64,000 nucleotides of DNA from Rugamonas rivuli. Lineage in GTDB: Bacteria > Pseudomonadota > Gammaproteobacteria > Burkholderiales > Burkholderiaceae_D. The DNA lies in NCBI RefSeq assembly GCF_009380165.1, contig NZ_WHUF01000005.1, positions 447,248 through 511,247 on the forward strand, written 5' to 3'. The notes below the pieces were generated by a model. That model saw only the letters and a list, made by a program, of their open reading frames with translations. It was not told where the DNA came from and made no database searches. A program made the translations under genes and the position numbers. Of this stretch, positions 9,944 to 20,942 are shown piece after piece (position 1 is the first letter of the stretch; every line of letters begins with the position of its first letter).

Positions 9944-11248
9944 TCAGCTCTTGCCGGCGTCTTCGTCCAGCTTGCGCAGGAAGGCCAGCTTGTCGATGAC
10001 CTTGCTTTCCAGGCCGCGCGGCACGGGCTGGTACCAGCCGGGTTCGCGCATATCGTCGGGGAAGTAGGTTTCGCCGGCCGCGTAGGCGTGCGGCTCGTCG
10101 TGGGCGTAGCGGTATTCGTGGCCGTAGCCCAGCTCCTTCATCAGCCTGGTCGGCGCGTTGCGCAGGTGGACCGGCACTTCGCGCGACTTGTCCTTCTTGA
10201 CGAAAGCCATCGCTTCGTTGAAGGCGTTGTAGCCCGCATTGCTCTTGGCGGCGATGGCCAGGTAGATCACCGCCTGCCCCAAGGCCAGGTCGCCCTCCGG
10301 CGAACCGAGGCGCTCGAACGTGGCGGCCGCGTCGTTGGCCAGCTGGATCGCGCGCGGATCGGCCAGGCCGATGTCTTCCCACGCCATCCGCACGATGCGG
10401 CGCGACAGGTATTTGGCGTCGGCGCCGCCGTCCAGCATGCGGCACAGCCAGTACAGGGCCGCGTCCGGATTCGAGCCGCGCACGGATTTGTGCAGGGCCG
10501 AGATCTGGTCGTAGAAATTGTCGCCCCCCTTGTCGAAGCGGCGCGCGTTCAAGGTCAGCGCGTTCTGGATGAACTCGGGCGTGATCTGGTTGGTCTTGGC
10601 GGCGTTGGCGGCCGTGCTGGTCTGCTCCAGCAGATTGAGCAGGCGGCGGCCGTCGCCGTCGGCGTAGCCGATCAGCGTGTCGATGGCGGCATCGTCGAAC
10701 ACCAGGTGCGTCAACACCTTGGCGCGGGCCTTGTCGACCAGCTGGCGCAGCTCGGCCTCGTCGAAGGACTTCAGCACATAGACCTGCGAACGCGACAGCA
10801 AGGCCGAGTTGACTTCGAACGAAGGATTCTCGGTGGTCGCGCCGATCAGCGTCACCAGGCCGGACTCGGCGTACGGCAGCAAGGCGTCCTGCTGCGATTT
10901 GTTGAAGCGGTGGATCTCGTCGACGAACAGGATGGTGTGCTTGCCCATGTCCAGGTTGTGCTGGGCCTGCTCCATCGCGGCGCGGATATCCTTCACGCCC
11001 GAGAACACGGCAGACAGCGCGATGAACTCGCACTCGTAGGCGTTGGCGGTCAGCCGCGCCAGCGTGGTCTTGCCCACGCCCGGCGGGCCCCACAGGATCA
11101 TCGAATGCGGCTGGCCGGATTCAAACGCCAGGCGCAGCGGCTTGCCCGGCCCCAGCAGATGGCGCTGGCCGATGACGTCGTCCAGCGTCTTGGGCCGCAA
11201 GGCTTCGGCCAGCGGCTGGCGCGGTTCGGTGGAAAATAAATCAGCCAC
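9944..11248 (-). CDS. rarA: Replication-associated recombination protein A (AAA+ ATPase)
   Basis: The 434-residue protein matches RarA/MgsA along its length. The N-terminus reads [24 protein letters not shown]. Walker A is GPPGVGKTT and Walker B is [20 protein letters not shown]; sensor and lid segments follow ([20 protein letters not shown]). It acts at stalled replication forks with SSB and RecA. It lies in the conserved ftsK-lolA-rarA order, 74 bases after lolA, with a hairpin in that gap. Confidence 0.96.
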   Translation of the reverse strand: MADLFSTEPRQPLAEALRPKTLDDVIGQRHLLGPGKPLRLAFESGQPHSMILWGPPGVGKTTLARLTANAYECEFIALSAVFSGVKDIRAAMEQAQHNLDMGKHTILFVDEIHRFNKSQQDALLPYAESGLVTLIGATTENPSFEVNSALLSRSQVYVLKSFDEAELRQLVDKARAKVLTHLVFDDAAIDTLIGYADGDGRRLLNLLEQTSTAANAAKTNQITPEFIQNALTLNARRFDKGGDNFYDQISALHKSVRGSNPDAALYWLCRMLDGGADAKYLSRRIVRMAWEDIGLADPRAIQLANDAAATFERLGSPEGDLALGQAVIYLAIAAKSNAGYNAFNEAMAFVKKDKSREVPVHLRNAPTRLMKELGYGHEYRYAHDEPHAYAAGETYFPDDMREPGWYQPVPRGLESKVIDKLAFLRKLDEDAGKS

Positions 11249-11274
11249 GATAGGTCAACCCGTAAAAATGGAAA

Positions 11275-11310
11275 AACGCCGCAGCGTCGCAGCTGCGGCG
11301 TTGGCGCCCG
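11275..11310 (-). terminator. Hairpin with T-rich tail between lolA and rarA
   Basis: On the minus strand the stem AACGCCGCAGC pairs with GCTGCGGCGTT across a six-base loop and runs into TTTTT, then CC and ATTTTT. It has the form of an intrinsic terminator just past the lolA stop. It could partly uncouple rarA from ftsK-lolA transcription. Confidence 0.65.
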
Positions 11311-11322
11311 GCTCGGCGGACT

Positions 11323-11955
11323 TTAATTATTGAATACGTCGGCGCCCTTCGGCATGACGAATTTAAAACTCGTCGCAGTCAGCGCAGGATTTTTTTCGAT
11401 CTTGCGGAACGACAGCACCGAGGTCTGGCCGAACGAGTCCTTCAGCTCCATCGCTTCCGGCAAGCCGTTGCGCAGGCCGATGGTGATTTGCTCGAAGCTG
11501 GTGTCCTTGGCTTTCGGCACGGCCTTCATCCATTCCAGGCCGTCTTTGGTGCCCGCTTCCGTCAGCGTGAAGTTCTTTTCCAGGTCGTTGCTGCCGAACA
11601 GGATGGCGGCCGGCGACGAGCCCAGCGCATCGCCCAGCTTCTTCACCGTGACCTGGTTCAAGTCCTTGTCGAAGATGAACAGCTGGTCGCCGTCGGCTTG
11701 CAGCACCTGGTCGTAGGGCTTCACGTAAGTCCAGATGAACTTGCCCGGACGGGCGAACACGAAGGTGCCGGTGGCGGTGTTGGATGCCTTGGGCGCTTCG
11801 CCGTTGGTGTTCTTGATCTGTTTCTGGGTGAACTCGCCCTTGGCCGACTTGGTCGAAGCCACGAAGGACTTGAACTGCTCCAGCGCGCTCGCCTGCGCGA
11901 ACGCCACTGCCAGCAGGCCGGCGCCCAGCACCACGATATTCTTGAAACGCATCAT
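11323..11955 (-). CDS. lolA: Outer-membrane lipoprotein carrier protein LolA
   Basis: The 210-residue product has a signal peptide ([17 protein letters not shown]) and the LolA body. This includes a basic N-terminal helix, [46 protein letters not shown], and the C-terminal [18 protein letters not shown]. LolA ferries lipoproteins through the periplasm from LolCDE to LolB. It lies 15 bases downstream of ftsK, a conserved pairing in betaproteobacteria. Confidence 0.95.
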   Translation of the reverse strand: MMRFKNIVVLGAGLLAVAFAQASALEQFKSFVASTKSAKGEFTQKQIKNTNGEAPKASNTATGTFVFARPGKFIWTYVKPYDQVLQADGDQLFIFDKDLNQVTVKKLGDALGSSPAAILFGSNDLEKNFTLTEAGTKDGLEWMKAVPKAKDTSFEQITIGLRNGLPEAMELKDSFGQTSVLSFRKIEKNPALTATSFKFVMPKGADVFNN

Positions 11956-11970
11956 ACGGTTTATCCTCTT

Positions 11971-14355
11971 TTATTCTGCACTGGCAGCCGGCACCAGGAT
12001 GTCGCGGTTGCCGTTCGACTGCATGGCGGAGACCACTCCGCTATTTTCCATTTGTTCCAGCAAGCGCGCCGCGCGGTTGTAGCCGATGCGCAGATGGCGC
12101 TGCACCAGCGAGATCGATGCGCGGCGGTTCTTCAACACCACCTGCACCGCCTGGTCGTACATCGGATCGGCCTCGCCGCCCGCCTCGCCCGCCTCGCCGG
12201 AAGCACCGCCGCCCTCGCCCTCCAGCGTGCCGCCTTCGAGGATGCCGTCGATGTAGTCCGGTTCGCCGGTGGTCTTCAAATGCTTGACCACGCGGTGCAC
12301 CTCGTCATCCGACACGAACGCGCCGTGCACCCGCACTGGCAAGCCCGTGCCCGGCGGCATGTACAGCATATCGCCCATGCCGAGCAGCGCTTCCGCCCCC
12401 ATCTGGTCCAGAATCGTGCGCGAGTCGATCTTCGACGATACCTGGAAGGCGATACGGGTCGGAATGTTGGCCTTGATCAGGCCGGTAATCACGTCCACAG
12501 ATGGGCGCTGCGTCGCCAGAATCAAGTGCAGGCCGGCCGCACGGGCCTTCTGCGCGATACGGGCGATCAGCTCTTCCACCTTTTTGCCGACGACCATCAT
12601 CAGGTCGGCCAGCTCGTCGATGATGATGACGATGGTCGGCAGTTTTTCCAGCGGCTCCGGCGAATCCGGCGTCAGGCTGAACGGATTCGGGATGTGCTCT
12701 TCCTTCTTCTTCGCCTCGGCGATCTTGGCGTTGTAGCCGGCCAGGTTACGCACACCCAGCTTGGACATCAGCTTGTAGCGGCGCTCCATCTCGTTGACCG
12801 CCCAGTTCAGCGCGTGGCCGGCCTGGCGCATGTCGGTCACGACCGGCGCCAGCAGGTGCGGAATGCCTTCGTACACCGACATCTCCAGCATCTTCGGATC
12901 GATCAGGATCATGCGGACATCGGCCGGATCGGACTTGTACAGCAGCGACAGGATGGTGGCGTTGATGCCCACCGATTTACCCGAGCCGGTGGTACCCGCG
13001 ACCAGCAAGTGCGGCATCTTGGCCAGGTCGGCCACCACGGCCTTGCCGGCGATGTCCTTGCCCAGCGCCACGGTCAGCGGCGATGGATTGTCGTTGTAGA
13101 CCTTGGAACCGACGATCTCGCTCAAACGCACGATCTGGCGCTTGGGATTCGGCAGTTCCAGCGCCATGTAGTTCTTGCCAGGGATGGTCTCGACCACGCG
13201 GATCGAAGTCAGCGACAGCGAACGCGCCAGGTCGCGCGCCAGGCCGACGATCTGGCTGCCCTTGACGCCGGTGGCCGGTTCGATTTCGTAACGCGTAACG
13301 ACCGGGCCCGGATAAGCCGCCACCACCTTGGCTTCGACGCCGAAGTCGGACAGCTTCTTCTCGATCAGGCGGCTGGTGAATTCCAGCGTCTCGATCGACA
13401 CGGTTTCCTGCACCTCGGCCGCCTCGTCCAGCAGGGACAGCGCCGGCAGGCGGCTGTCGCCATTCAGGTCCTGGAACAGATTGGCCTGGCGCTCCTTCTC
13501 CACGCGCTCGGACTTGACCACGGTGACGACCTGCGGCTCGATCTTGACCGGCGGCGCCGCCACCGGATGCTTCTCGACATGCTTGGCGCGCTCGATAACC
13601 ACCACTTCCTCGCGCTTGACGGCCGCGACCTCGCCCTGGCGGCGGTCTTCGCGGTACTGGTAGCGCTGGATGAACCAGTCGATCACCGTCTCGATGCCGG
13701 CGCCGATGCGCTCGGCCAGCGTCAGCCACGAGACGTGGAAGAACAGGCTCAGGCCCAGGCCGAACATCAGCAACAGCAGCAGCGTGGCGCCGGTGAAGCC
13801 GAACGCGACGTGGGCCGAATGGCCGATCAACTGCCCCAGCACGCCGCCCGGCGCGCGCGGCAGCTGCACATGCAGCGTGTACATGCGCAGGTATTCCAGC
13901 CCCACACTGCCGACAAACAGCAGCAGGAAGCCGATGGTGCGGATGATGGGTTCCTGCGCGTGTTCCGGCTCTGGCTCGCGCGACAGCACGTATTTCTGCG
14001 TCAGGCTGCGATAGCCGAGCCAGACAATGCGCAGCACGTAGAACGCCCACCACCAGGCCGAAATGCCGAAGATGTACAGCAGCAGGTCGGACAGCCAGGC
14101 GCCAGCCCGCCCGCCCAGATTGTGCACTTTAGGCACCAGCGTTTCATGGGACCAGCCAGGGTCCATCTTGTCGTAGCTGACCAGGATCAGCACGAAATAC
14201 AGGCCAAGCACGGCCAGCGCCAGCCAGCGCGCCTCCGACAGCAGCCGCACCAGCCGGTTGGGCAAGGGCTGGCGTTCGGTCGGGGTGCGGGTATAGGCGG
14301 AAGAACCGGCGGAAGTAGCTTTCGGCATGCGTTCCTGAACTTTTTTACTGCTCAT
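11971..14355 (-). CDS. ftsK: DNA translocase FtsK
   Basis: The 794-residue protein has an N-terminal domain with four membrane segments (for example [18 protein letters not shown] and [19 protein letters not shown]) and a short linker. The motor domain carries Walker A ([13 protein letters not shown], near residue 455) and Walker B ([13 protein letters not shown]). The C-terminal gamma winged helix ([36 protein letters not shown]) reads KOPS sites. FtsK moves chromosome ends and activates XerCD at the septum. It is transcribed divergently from trxB and heads the lolA operon. Confidence 0.96.
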   Translation of the reverse strand: MSSKKVQERMPKATSAGSSAYTRTPTERQPLPNRLVRLLSEARWLALAVLGLYFVLILVSYDKMDPGWSHETLVPKVHNLGGRAGAWLSDLLLYIFGISAWWWAFYVLRIVWLGYRSLTQKYVLSREPEPEHAQEPIIRTIGFLLLFVGSVGLEYLRMYTLHVQLPRAPGGVLGQLIGHSAHVAFGFTGATLLLLLMFGLGLSLFFHVSWLTLAERIGAGIETVIDWFIQRYQYREDRRQGEVAAVKREEVVVIERAKHVEKHPVAAPPVKIEPQVVTVVKSERVEKERQANLFQDLNGDSRLPALSLLDEAAEVQETVSIETLEFTSRLIEKKLSDFGVEAKVVAAYPGPVVTRYEIEPATGVKGSQIVGLARDLARSLSLTSIRVVETIPGKNYMALELPNPKRQIVRLSEIVGSKVYNDNPSPLTVALGKDIAGKAVVADLAKMPHLLVAGTTGSGKSVGINATILSLLYKSDPADVRMILIDPKMLEMSVYEGIPHLLAPVVTDMRQAGHALNWAVNEMERRYKLMSKLGVRNLAGYNAKIAEAKKKEEHIPNPFSLTPDSPEPLEKLPTIVIIIDELADLMMVVGKKVEELIARIAQKARAAGLHLILATQRPSVDVITGLIKANIPTRIAFQVSSKIDSRTILDQMGAEALLGMGDMLYMPPGTGLPVRVHGAFVSDDEVHRVVKHLKTTGEPDYIDGILEGGTLEGEGGGASGEAGEAGGEADPMYDQAVQVVLKNRRASISLVQRHLRIGYNRAARLLEQMENSGVVSAMQSNGNRDILVPAASAE

Positions 14356-14442
14356 AGGTATAAAGGTGTTGCAATGTTATCGGTCAGGAAATATCCATAT
14401 ATGGCTATTCTAAGGCATCTGGGCTGCAACTGGCCCGACGAT

Positions 14443-14471
14443 TCATCCTGATGCGCCGCTTGAACTATAAT
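14443..14471 (+). promoter_or_regulatory. Candidate trxB promoter
   Basis: A perfect TATAAT at 14466-14471 lies 41 bases upstream of the trxB ATG, which predicts a start near 14478. The -35 region (TCATCC at 14443) is weak. The position, in the divergent gap with ftsK, supports use. Confidence 0.4.
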
Positions 14472-14488
14472 CTTGCATTGCCTGCTAA

Positions 14489-15466
<978 letters not shown>

Positions 15467-15469
15467 ATC

Positions 15470-16138
15470 GTGGGCTTGAAAGACTTCGCCGACCTGAAAT
15501 CCCTGAGCAAGCAGCTCAAGGAACAGGCTGACACGCGCGCGGCCGCCGAGGCCGAGCGCGTCAAACAGGAAAAGACCCGGGCCGTGGAAGCGAATATCTT
15601 CCAGTCCAGCCTGGGCGGCGTGAAGCGCATGCCGGTGTCGGACCGCTACGTGCCGTCGCTGCCGAAGTCGGCCGCCACGACTGCGGCGCCGGCCCGCAAG
15701 CTGACCCAGGCCGAGGACGACGCGGCCGTGCTGCGCGAATCGCTGTCCGACCTGTTCGAAGTCGATCACTACCTGGAAGACGATCCGTCGCTGAACTACG
15801 CCGCCCCCGGCGTCGGCCCGGATGTGGTGAAAAAGATGCGCAAGGGCCACTGGCCGGTGCAGGATGAGCTGGACCTGCACGGCCTGCGCCGCGACGATGC
15901 GCGCGACGCCATCGGCGATTTCCTGCGCAAGTCGGCCATGCGCAACCATCGCTGCGTGTGCGTGATCCACGGCCGCGGCTTCGGCTCCAAGGGCCAGGAG
16001 CCGGTGCTCCGCTCGATGGTGCACAGCTGGCTGGTGCAGAAGGAAGAAGTGGTGGCCTTCTGCCAGGCGCGCTCGTCCGAAGGCGGCGAAGGCGCATTGA
16101 TCGTGTTGCTGCGCGCCGCGCTCAAGCCTGTCCGCTAA
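15470..16138 (+). CDS. Smr-domain protein (putative endonuclease)
   Basis: The 222-residue protein starts at GTG, with AGGAG within the trxB 3' end as ribosome site. The N-terminal half is charged and helical. The C-terminal Smr domain shows DELDLHGLRRDDAR and VCVIHGRGFGSKGQEPVLRS, the LDLHG and GxG elements of MutS2/SmrA-type nucleases. Stand-alone proteobacterial Smr proteins (SmrA/SmrB) are DNA or ribosome-associated RNA endonucleases. Its substrate cannot be assigned here. It is coupled to trxB. Confidence 0.88.
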   Translation: MGLKDFADLKSLSKQLKEQADTRAAAEAERVKQEKTRAVEANIFQSSLGGVKRMPVSDRYVPSLPKSAATTAAPARKLTQAEDDAAVLRESLSDLFEVDHYLEDDPSLNYAAPGVGPDVVKKMRKGHWPVQDELDLHGLRRDDARDAIGDFLRKSAMRNHRCVCVIHGRGFGSKGQEPVLRSMVHSWLVQKEEVVAFCQARSSEGGEGALIVLLRAALKPVR

Positions 16139-16187
16139 CGTTCCAATTAAGAAACAATATTACACGTAGTCTGTTTGTCATGTTAAC

Positions 16188-16214
16188 CTACGAACATTGC
16201 AACCTTGTTCGTAG
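16188..16214 (+). repeat. Perfect hairpin in the leader of the TRIC-type gene
   Basis: CTACGAACA (16188-16196) and TGTTCGTAG (16206-16214) are perfect reverse complements around a nine-base loop. The stem ends five bases before the ATG at 16220, where the ribosome site should be, and no T-tract follows. It could hinder initiation or act as a protein site; it is not a terminator. Confidence 0.5.
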
Positions 16215-16219
16215 CCTAC

Positions 16220-16858
16220 ATGAAGCACGTCCCTGTTCCGCACGTTTCCCTGATCACTGTCATCGAGATTGTCGCGATTCTGGTGGGCGCGTTTTCCGGC
16301 TTCGTTGAGGCGCGCCGCAAACGCATGGACGTGGTCGGCGTGTTCACGGTGGCCTTCATCACCGCGTTCGGCGGCGGTACGCTGCGCGACATCCTGCTCG
16401 ACCGACGGCCGCTGTTCTGGGTGCTGCACCAGGAATACGCGATCCTGATCTTCATCCTGGCGCTGGTCGCCGCCCCGCTGATGCGCACCCTGCGCCAGAT
16501 CCTTTCCGAACGCTTGATCGTGGTGGCCGACGCCATCGGGCTCGGCCTGTTCGCCGTGGCCGGCGTATCGCAGGCGCAGGCGGCGCACATGCCGCTGTTC
16601 ATCGCCTCGATGATGGGCGTCATCACCGGCATCTTCGGCGGCGTGCTGCGCGACATCGTCTGCAACGAAGTGCCGATGGTCTTCCGCGACGGCAAACCTT
16701 ACGCCATCTGCGCCTTCTTCGGCTGCTGGATGTACATCGGCCTGCAGTACACCGACGTCTCCGACGACTTCGCGCTGTGGGCCAGCGCCGCCACCATCAC
16801 CGTGCTGCGGCTGGTGACATGGAAATTCGAACTGCACCTCCACTACCACAAGAACTGA
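16220..16858 (+). CDS. TRIC-type cation channel family (UPF0126) membrane protein
   Basis: The 212-residue protein has the duplicated UPF0126 fold: two repeats of three helices. Their signatures are AFSGFVEARRKRMDVVGVFTVAFITAFGGGTLRDILL and LGLFAVAGVSQA...MGVITGIFGGVLRDIVCNEVP. Members are trimeric inner-membrane channels related to animal TRIC K+ channels; some are suggested to carry small amino acids. I use ATG 16220; a TTG at 16205 is in frame but falls in a hairpin loop. Its TGA overlaps the next start (TGATG). Confidence 0.88.
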   Translation: MKHVPVPHVSLITVIEIVAILVGAFSGFVEARRKRMDVVGVFTVAFITAFGGGTLRDILLDRRPLFWVLHQEYAILIFILALVAAPLMRTLRQILSERLIVVADAIGLGLFAVAGVSQAQAAHMPLFIASMMGVITGIFGGVLRDIVCNEVPMVFRDGKPYAICAFFGCWMYIGLQYTDVSDDFALWASAATITVLRLVTWKFELHLHYHKN

Positions 16859-19044
16859 TGGCGACCTGTCCGAAGCGCCTGGCTTTGGCAGGCTATTTTC
16901 TAAGCGCGGCAGTCGCGACCGCCGCCCCCACCGCGATCGAAGTGCGGGGCAGCCAGCTGCTTGGCCCCGACCAGCAGGACGTGGGCGAAGCCGACTGGCT
17001 CGCTCGCCTGAACAACTGGAAGCGCGATCCCAACGGCCAGCACGCCGCATGGCTGGACGCGATGCGCAGCTGGCGCAGCAGCCAGTTGGCCAGGATCGCA
17101 TACGACGATGTGCAATACCGCCGCCCGGAACTGCGCTGGACCCAGCGCAACTTCGTGCAGCCGCAGGCCATGGTCGAGGACCGCTATCTGTACGACCCGG
17201 TTGCCGGCCGCTACACCGTCGAACGCTATCTGAACGATCTCGAACGGCGCTACGGCGGCATCGACAGCGTGCTGCTGTGGCCGGTCTATCCCAACATCGG
17301 CATCGACAACCGCAACCAATGGGACATGGTGCGCGACCTGCCCGGCGGCATACCCGGCGTGCGCCAGCTGATCAAGGATTTCCATGCGCGTGGCGTGAAG
17401 GTCTTCTTCCCCACCATGCCGTGGGACACGGGCTCGCGCGATCCCGGCCAGCCTCCGCACGAGGCGACGGCGTCGCTGATGGCCGAGATCGGAGCCGACG
17501 GCATCAACGGCGACACCATGGATGGCCTGCCCATCGAATACCGCACCGCCTCCGATACCACCGGCCACCCGGTCGCGCTGGAGCCGGAGCTTTCGTTCAA
17601 GGACGATGGCATGCTCGCCTACAACCAGCAGAGCTGGGGTTACTGGCCGACGTCGCTGGTGCCGCTGGTCAGCAAATGGAAATGGCTGGAACCGCGCCAC
17701 ATGGTGCACGTGTGCGACCGCTGGGCCACCGACCGCACCAACATCCTGCAGGACGCGTTCTTCAACGGCGTCGGCATCGAGAGCTGGGAAAACGTCTGGG
17801 GCTGGTGGAACCAGTTCACTCCGCGCGATGGCGAGGCGATGCGCCGCATCTCCACCATCTACCGCGCCTTCCCCGAGCACCTGGTCAGCGCCGACTGGCG
17901 GCCGCATGTGCCGACGCTGCATTACGGCGTCTACGCCAGCGAGTTTCCGCTGGCCGGCAAGACGCTGTGGACCATCATCAATCGCACCGACTGGAGCGTG
18001 AGTGAAAGCATCATGCGGGTGCCGCACCAGCCGGGGCAGCGCTACTTCGATGTCTGGAACGGCAAGGAAATCACTGCGCTGGTGCGCGACGGCTACGCCG
18101 AGCTGAGCATGCCGTTGGAAGCCCACGGCTATGGCGCCGTGCTGCGCCTCGACCGCGATACATCGGCTGCCGGCCTTGACAGCATAATGAAGCGGCTGGC
18201 GCAACAGGCGGCCAAACCGCTGCGCGCCTATTCGAACGAATGGACGCCGCTGCCGCAGAAGATGACACCGATCGCGTCGACCGCGCCTGCCCGCAGTGCG
18301 CCCGCCGGCATGATCAAGATACCCGCCGCCACGTTCGACTTCCAGGTGCGCGGCATTGAGATCGAGGGCGAGAACAAGCCGGGGCTGGATGTGCAATATC
18401 CATGGGAATCCTCCGCCAGGCGCGGCCATGTGCACCGGCTGGCGATCAAGTCCTTCTACATCGACAAACATCCCGTCACCAATGCGCAGTTCAAACAGTT
18501 CATCGTCGCCAGCGCCTACCGCCCGAAGGACGACCACAATTTCCTGAAGCACTGGGAGCATGGCAGCCCCAAAGCCGGCGACGAAGACCGGCCAGTGACC
18601 TGGGTGTCGCTGGAAGATGCGCGCGCCTACCTGAAATGGGCCGGCAAGCGTTTGCCGCATGAATGGGAGTGGCAGTACGCGGCACAAGGCAACGACGGCC
18701 GGCTCTACCCCTGGGGCAACGAATGGGATGACTCCATGGTCCCGACTCCCGCCAAAAGCCGCGACCTGCCGCCACCCGAGCGCGTAGGCCAGCATCCGAA
18801 GGGGGCCAGCCCCTTCGGCGTCGAGGACATGGTCGGCCATATCTGGCAGTGGACCAACGAGTTCTCCGACGAACACACCCGCACAGCGATCCTGCGCGGC
18901 GGCAGCTATTACCAGCCGCAAGACTCGTACTGGTACTTCCCGCAAGCCTACAAGCTCAATGAGCACGGCAAGTACCTGCTGATGGCGCCTTCCAAGGACC
19001 GCTCCGGCGGCCTGGGGTTCCGAGGCGTAAGAGACGCGCTTTAA
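16858..19044 (+). CDS. Exported TIM-barrel-like/SUMF1-fold fusion protein
   Basis: The 728-residue product starts at the overlapping TGATG and has a signal peptide (LALAGYFLSAAVATAAP). Residues ~30-450 look like a TIM-barrel sugar- or ester-acting domain: SVLLWPVYPNIGIDNRNQWD, GVKVFFPTMPWDTG, GADGINGDTMDGLP and a beta-sandwich tail. Residues ~484-728 are a formylglycine-generating-enzyme (SUMF1) fold: HRLAIKSFYIDKHPVTNAQF, KRLPHEWEWQYAAQG, GHIWQWTNEF, ILRGGSYYQP, GLGFRGVRD. The active-site cysteines of true FGE are absent. It probably works in the periplasm on polymer or sulfate-ester substrates with the neighbouring sulfatase; that role is inference. Confidence 0.75.
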   Translation: MATCPKRLALAGYFLSAAVATAAPTAIEVRGSQLLGPDQQDVGEADWLARLNNWKRDPNGQHAAWLDAMRSWRSSQLARIAYDDVQYRRPELRWTQRNFVQPQAMVEDRYLYDPVAGRYTVERYLNDLERRYGGIDSVLLWPVYPNIGIDNRNQWDMVRDLPGGIPGVRQLIKDFHARGVKVFFPTMPWDTGSRDPGQPPHEATASLMAEIGADGINGDTMDGLPIEYRTASDTTGHPVALEPELSFKDDGMLAYNQQSWGYWPTSLVPLVSKWKWLEPRHMVHVCDRWATDRTNILQDAFFNGVGIESWENVWGWWNQFTPRDGEAMRRISTIYRAFPEHLVSADWRPHVPTLHYGVYASEFPLAGKTLWTIINRTDWSVSESIMRVPHQPGQRYFDVWNGKEITALVRDGYAELSMPLEAHGYGAVLRLDRDTSAAGLDSIMKRLAQQAAKPLRAYSNEWTPLPQKMTPIASTAPARSAPAGMIKIPAATFDFQVRGIEIEGENKPGLDVQYPWESSARRGHVHRLAIKSFYIDKHPVTNAQFKQFIVASAYRPKDDHNFLKHWEHGSPKAGDEDRPVTWVSLEDARAYLKWAGKRLPHEWEWQYAAQGNDGRLYPWGNEWDDSMVPTPAKSRDLPPPERVGQHPKGASPFGVEDMVGHIWQWTNEFSDEHTRTAILRGGSYYQPQDSYWYFPQAYKLNEHGKYLLMAPSKDRSGGLGFRGVRDAL

Positions 19045-19074
19045 ATCAAATTAATTTAACAGGACAAACATCGC

Positions 19075-19524
19075 ATGAGCACCATCAGCATTCGCCAGGC
19101 CGCACTTTCCGACATCGAGGCCTTATCGGTTTTATTTGACGGCTATCGCCAGTTCTACGGCCGCGACAGCGATGTGGCAGCGGCGAGGAAGTTTCTCGTG
19201 GACCGATTCAACCACGGCGAATCGGTATTGTTCATTGCCCACGACGGCGCTGAGCCGGTCGGCTTTACGCAACTGTATCCGAGCTTTTCCAGCGTCTCGC
19301 TCGGCCGGATTTACATCCTGAACGACTTGTTCGTCAACGAATTGGGGCGCCGCAAAGGCGTCGGCGCCGGACTGCTGTCGGCAGCGGTCGATTTTGCAAA
19401 AGAAGTCGGCGCCATCCGCCTGGCGCTCTCCACCGCCAACGACAACGCCACGGCGCAAGCGCTGTACGAATCCAAAGGCTGGGAGCGTGACGACGACTTC
19501 TTCTACATCTACCCTATTCGCTAA
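19075..19524 (+). CDS. GNAT-family N-acetyltransferase
   Basis: The 149-residue protein is a single GNAT domain. Its acetyl-CoA loop is NELGRRKGVGAGLLSAAVDFA (the R/Q-x-x-G-x-G/A pattern), and the C-terminal strand-helix is LALSTANDNATAQALYESKGW. It transfers an acetyl group to an amine of an unknown small molecule or protein. It lies 30 bases after the fusion gene on the same strand. Its 3' end overlaps the convergent sulfatase gene by 11 bases. Confidence 0.88.
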   Translation: MSTISIRQAALSDIEALSVLFDGYRQFYGRDSDVAAARKFLVDRFNHGESVLFIAHDGAEPVGFTQLYPSFSSVSLGRIYILNDLFVNELGRRKGVGAGLLSAAVDFAKEVGAIRLALSTANDNATAQALYESKGWERDDDFFYIYPIR

Positions 19525-20929
19525 CGCTGCCCGCTGGCGGCACGCCGTAGCGGTCCGCCTGCACCTTGCCGCTGACGCCGTGCGTGCGCACGTCGGCGGT
19601 GATGGGCAGCATGTCCTGGTTCCACTGCTCCCATTGCGACTTCAGCTTCGCGAACACCTCGGGATGGCGCTTGGCCAGGTTGGCGCGCTCGCGCTGGTCC
19701 TTGACCACGTCGAACAGGAACTCGTTGCCGCCGATTTTCAGATACTTCCAATTGCCCGAGCGGATGGCGCGCTGCGCATTCGACTTGTAGCGCCATAGCA
19801 GCGTGCGCTCCTGCGGCGCGGCCTGACCCAGCAGCTGCGGCAGCAGGTTGCGGCCATCGGTCGGATACGCGGGATCGGGCGCACCGCCGGCCGCCGCCAG
19901 CAGGGTCGGCAGCCAGTCCATGCTGATCGCCACCTGCTCCGACACCTGTCCCGCCGCGATCTTGCCCGGCCAGCGCACGATGGCCGGCACGCGGATGCCG
20001 CCCTCCAGCAGCTCGGTCTTCTGCCCCGTCAACGGCCAGGTCTTCGAGAAGCGCTCGCCGCCGTTGTCGCTGGTGAAGATGACGATGGTGTTCTCCGCCA
20101 GACCCTTGTCCTCCAGCGCCTTCAGCACGCGGCCTATCGACGCATCCAGCGATTCGACCATGCGGCCATACGTGGCCAGGTCGCCGCCGTCGTAGTGGAA
20201 GATGTTGTCGATATCGCGCGAGACGGCCTCGTCGCCCGGACCTTCCCACGGCCAGTGCGGCGCCGTGTAATGCAGCGACAGCAGGAAAGGCTTGCCGGCC
20301 TGCTGCTTCTGCACGAAGTCCACCGCGCGCGCGCCCAGCAAGTCGGTGTAGTAGCCGATCTGATGCACCGGCACTTCACCCTCGTACAAATCCTCCTTCA
20401 CCTGCGGGCCGACGCCCGGCTTGTGCGTGAAGTAGTCGATGGCGCCGCCGTAGTTGCCGAAGAAGCTGTCGTAGCCGCTCTTCAGCGGGCCGAAGGTCGG
20501 CAGGTAGCCCAAGTGCCACTTGCCGATCAGCGCCGTGCCGTAGCCCTGCTTCTTCAGCAGCGACGGCAGCGTGGGATGCGTGCGCGGCAGGCCCAGCGTG
20601 TCGGAAGCGCCGGCGATCGGCTCCTCCAGCCCGCCGCGCAGGCGGTACTGGTAGCGGCCGGTGATCAGCGCGAAGCGCGTGGCCGAGCACACGGCCGAGT
20701 TGGCATAAGCCTGCGTGAAGCGTATGCCCTGCCCCGCCAACTTGTCCAGGTTGGGCGTGCGGATATCGGTCTGGCCGTAGACGCCCAGGTCGGCGTGGCC
20801 CAGGTCGTCGGCCAGGATGAAGATGATGTTGGGCTGTTCCTTGCCGGCGGCCAGGCCGTTCGGCAGGTAGCCGGCCAGCGCCAGCGCAGGCAGGGATTTC
20901 AGGACGCGGCGGCGGTTGTTATTCGTCAT
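19514..20929 (-). CDS. Arylsulfatase-type sulfatase (Cys-type), exported
   Basis: The 471-residue enzyme hydrolyses sulfate esters. It begins with a twin-arginine-like signal (NNNRRRVLKSLPALALAGYLPNGLAAG), so it is probably exported folded by Tat. Metal-binding Asp-Asp is at 41-42 in ILADDLGHAD. The sulfatase signature VCSATRFALITGRY carries Cys81 in C-x-A-T-R, the residue converted to formylglycine. The C-terminal part has IVIFTSDNGGER and WKYLKIG. It lies 13 bases downstream of the TonB-dependent receptor gene and shares its transcript. No maturase with the needed Cys residues is in the window. Confidence 0.93.
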   Translation of the reverse strand: MTNNNRRRVLKSLPALALAGYLPNGLAAGKEQPNIIFILADDLGHADLGVYGQTDIRTPNLDKLAGQGIRFTQAYANSAVCSATRFALITGRYQYRLRGGLEEPIAGASDTLGLPRTHPTLPSLLKKQGYGTALIGKWHLGYLPTFGPLKSGYDSFFGNYGGAIDYFTHKPGVGPQVKEDLYEGEVPVHQIGYYTDLLGARAVDFVQKQQAGKPFLLSLHYTAPHWPWEGPGDEAVSRDIDNIFHYDGGDLATYGRMVESLDASIGRVLKALEDKGLAENTIVIFTSDNGGERFSKTWPLTGQKTELLEGGIRVPAIVRWPGKIAAGQVSEQVAISMDWLPTLLAAAGGAPDPAYPTDGRNLLPQLLGQAAPQERTLLWRYKSNAQRAIRSGNWKYLKIGGNEFLFDVVKDQRERANLAKRHPEVFAKLKSQWEQWNQDMLPITADVRTHGVSGKVQADRYGVPPAGSVSE

Positions 20930-20942
20930 TCATGGTCTCCAA

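Noticed and set aside
11488-14451. 987-codon open frame antisense to lolA and ftsK
   Set aside because: It is a high-GC shadow with His/Gln/Arg-rich composition and no ribosome site, while the sense frame is clear ftsK.
18310-19044. Calling the SUMF1-fold domain a sulfatase maturase
   Set aside because: The active-site cysteines of true formylglycine-generating enzymes are missing, although the fold fits.
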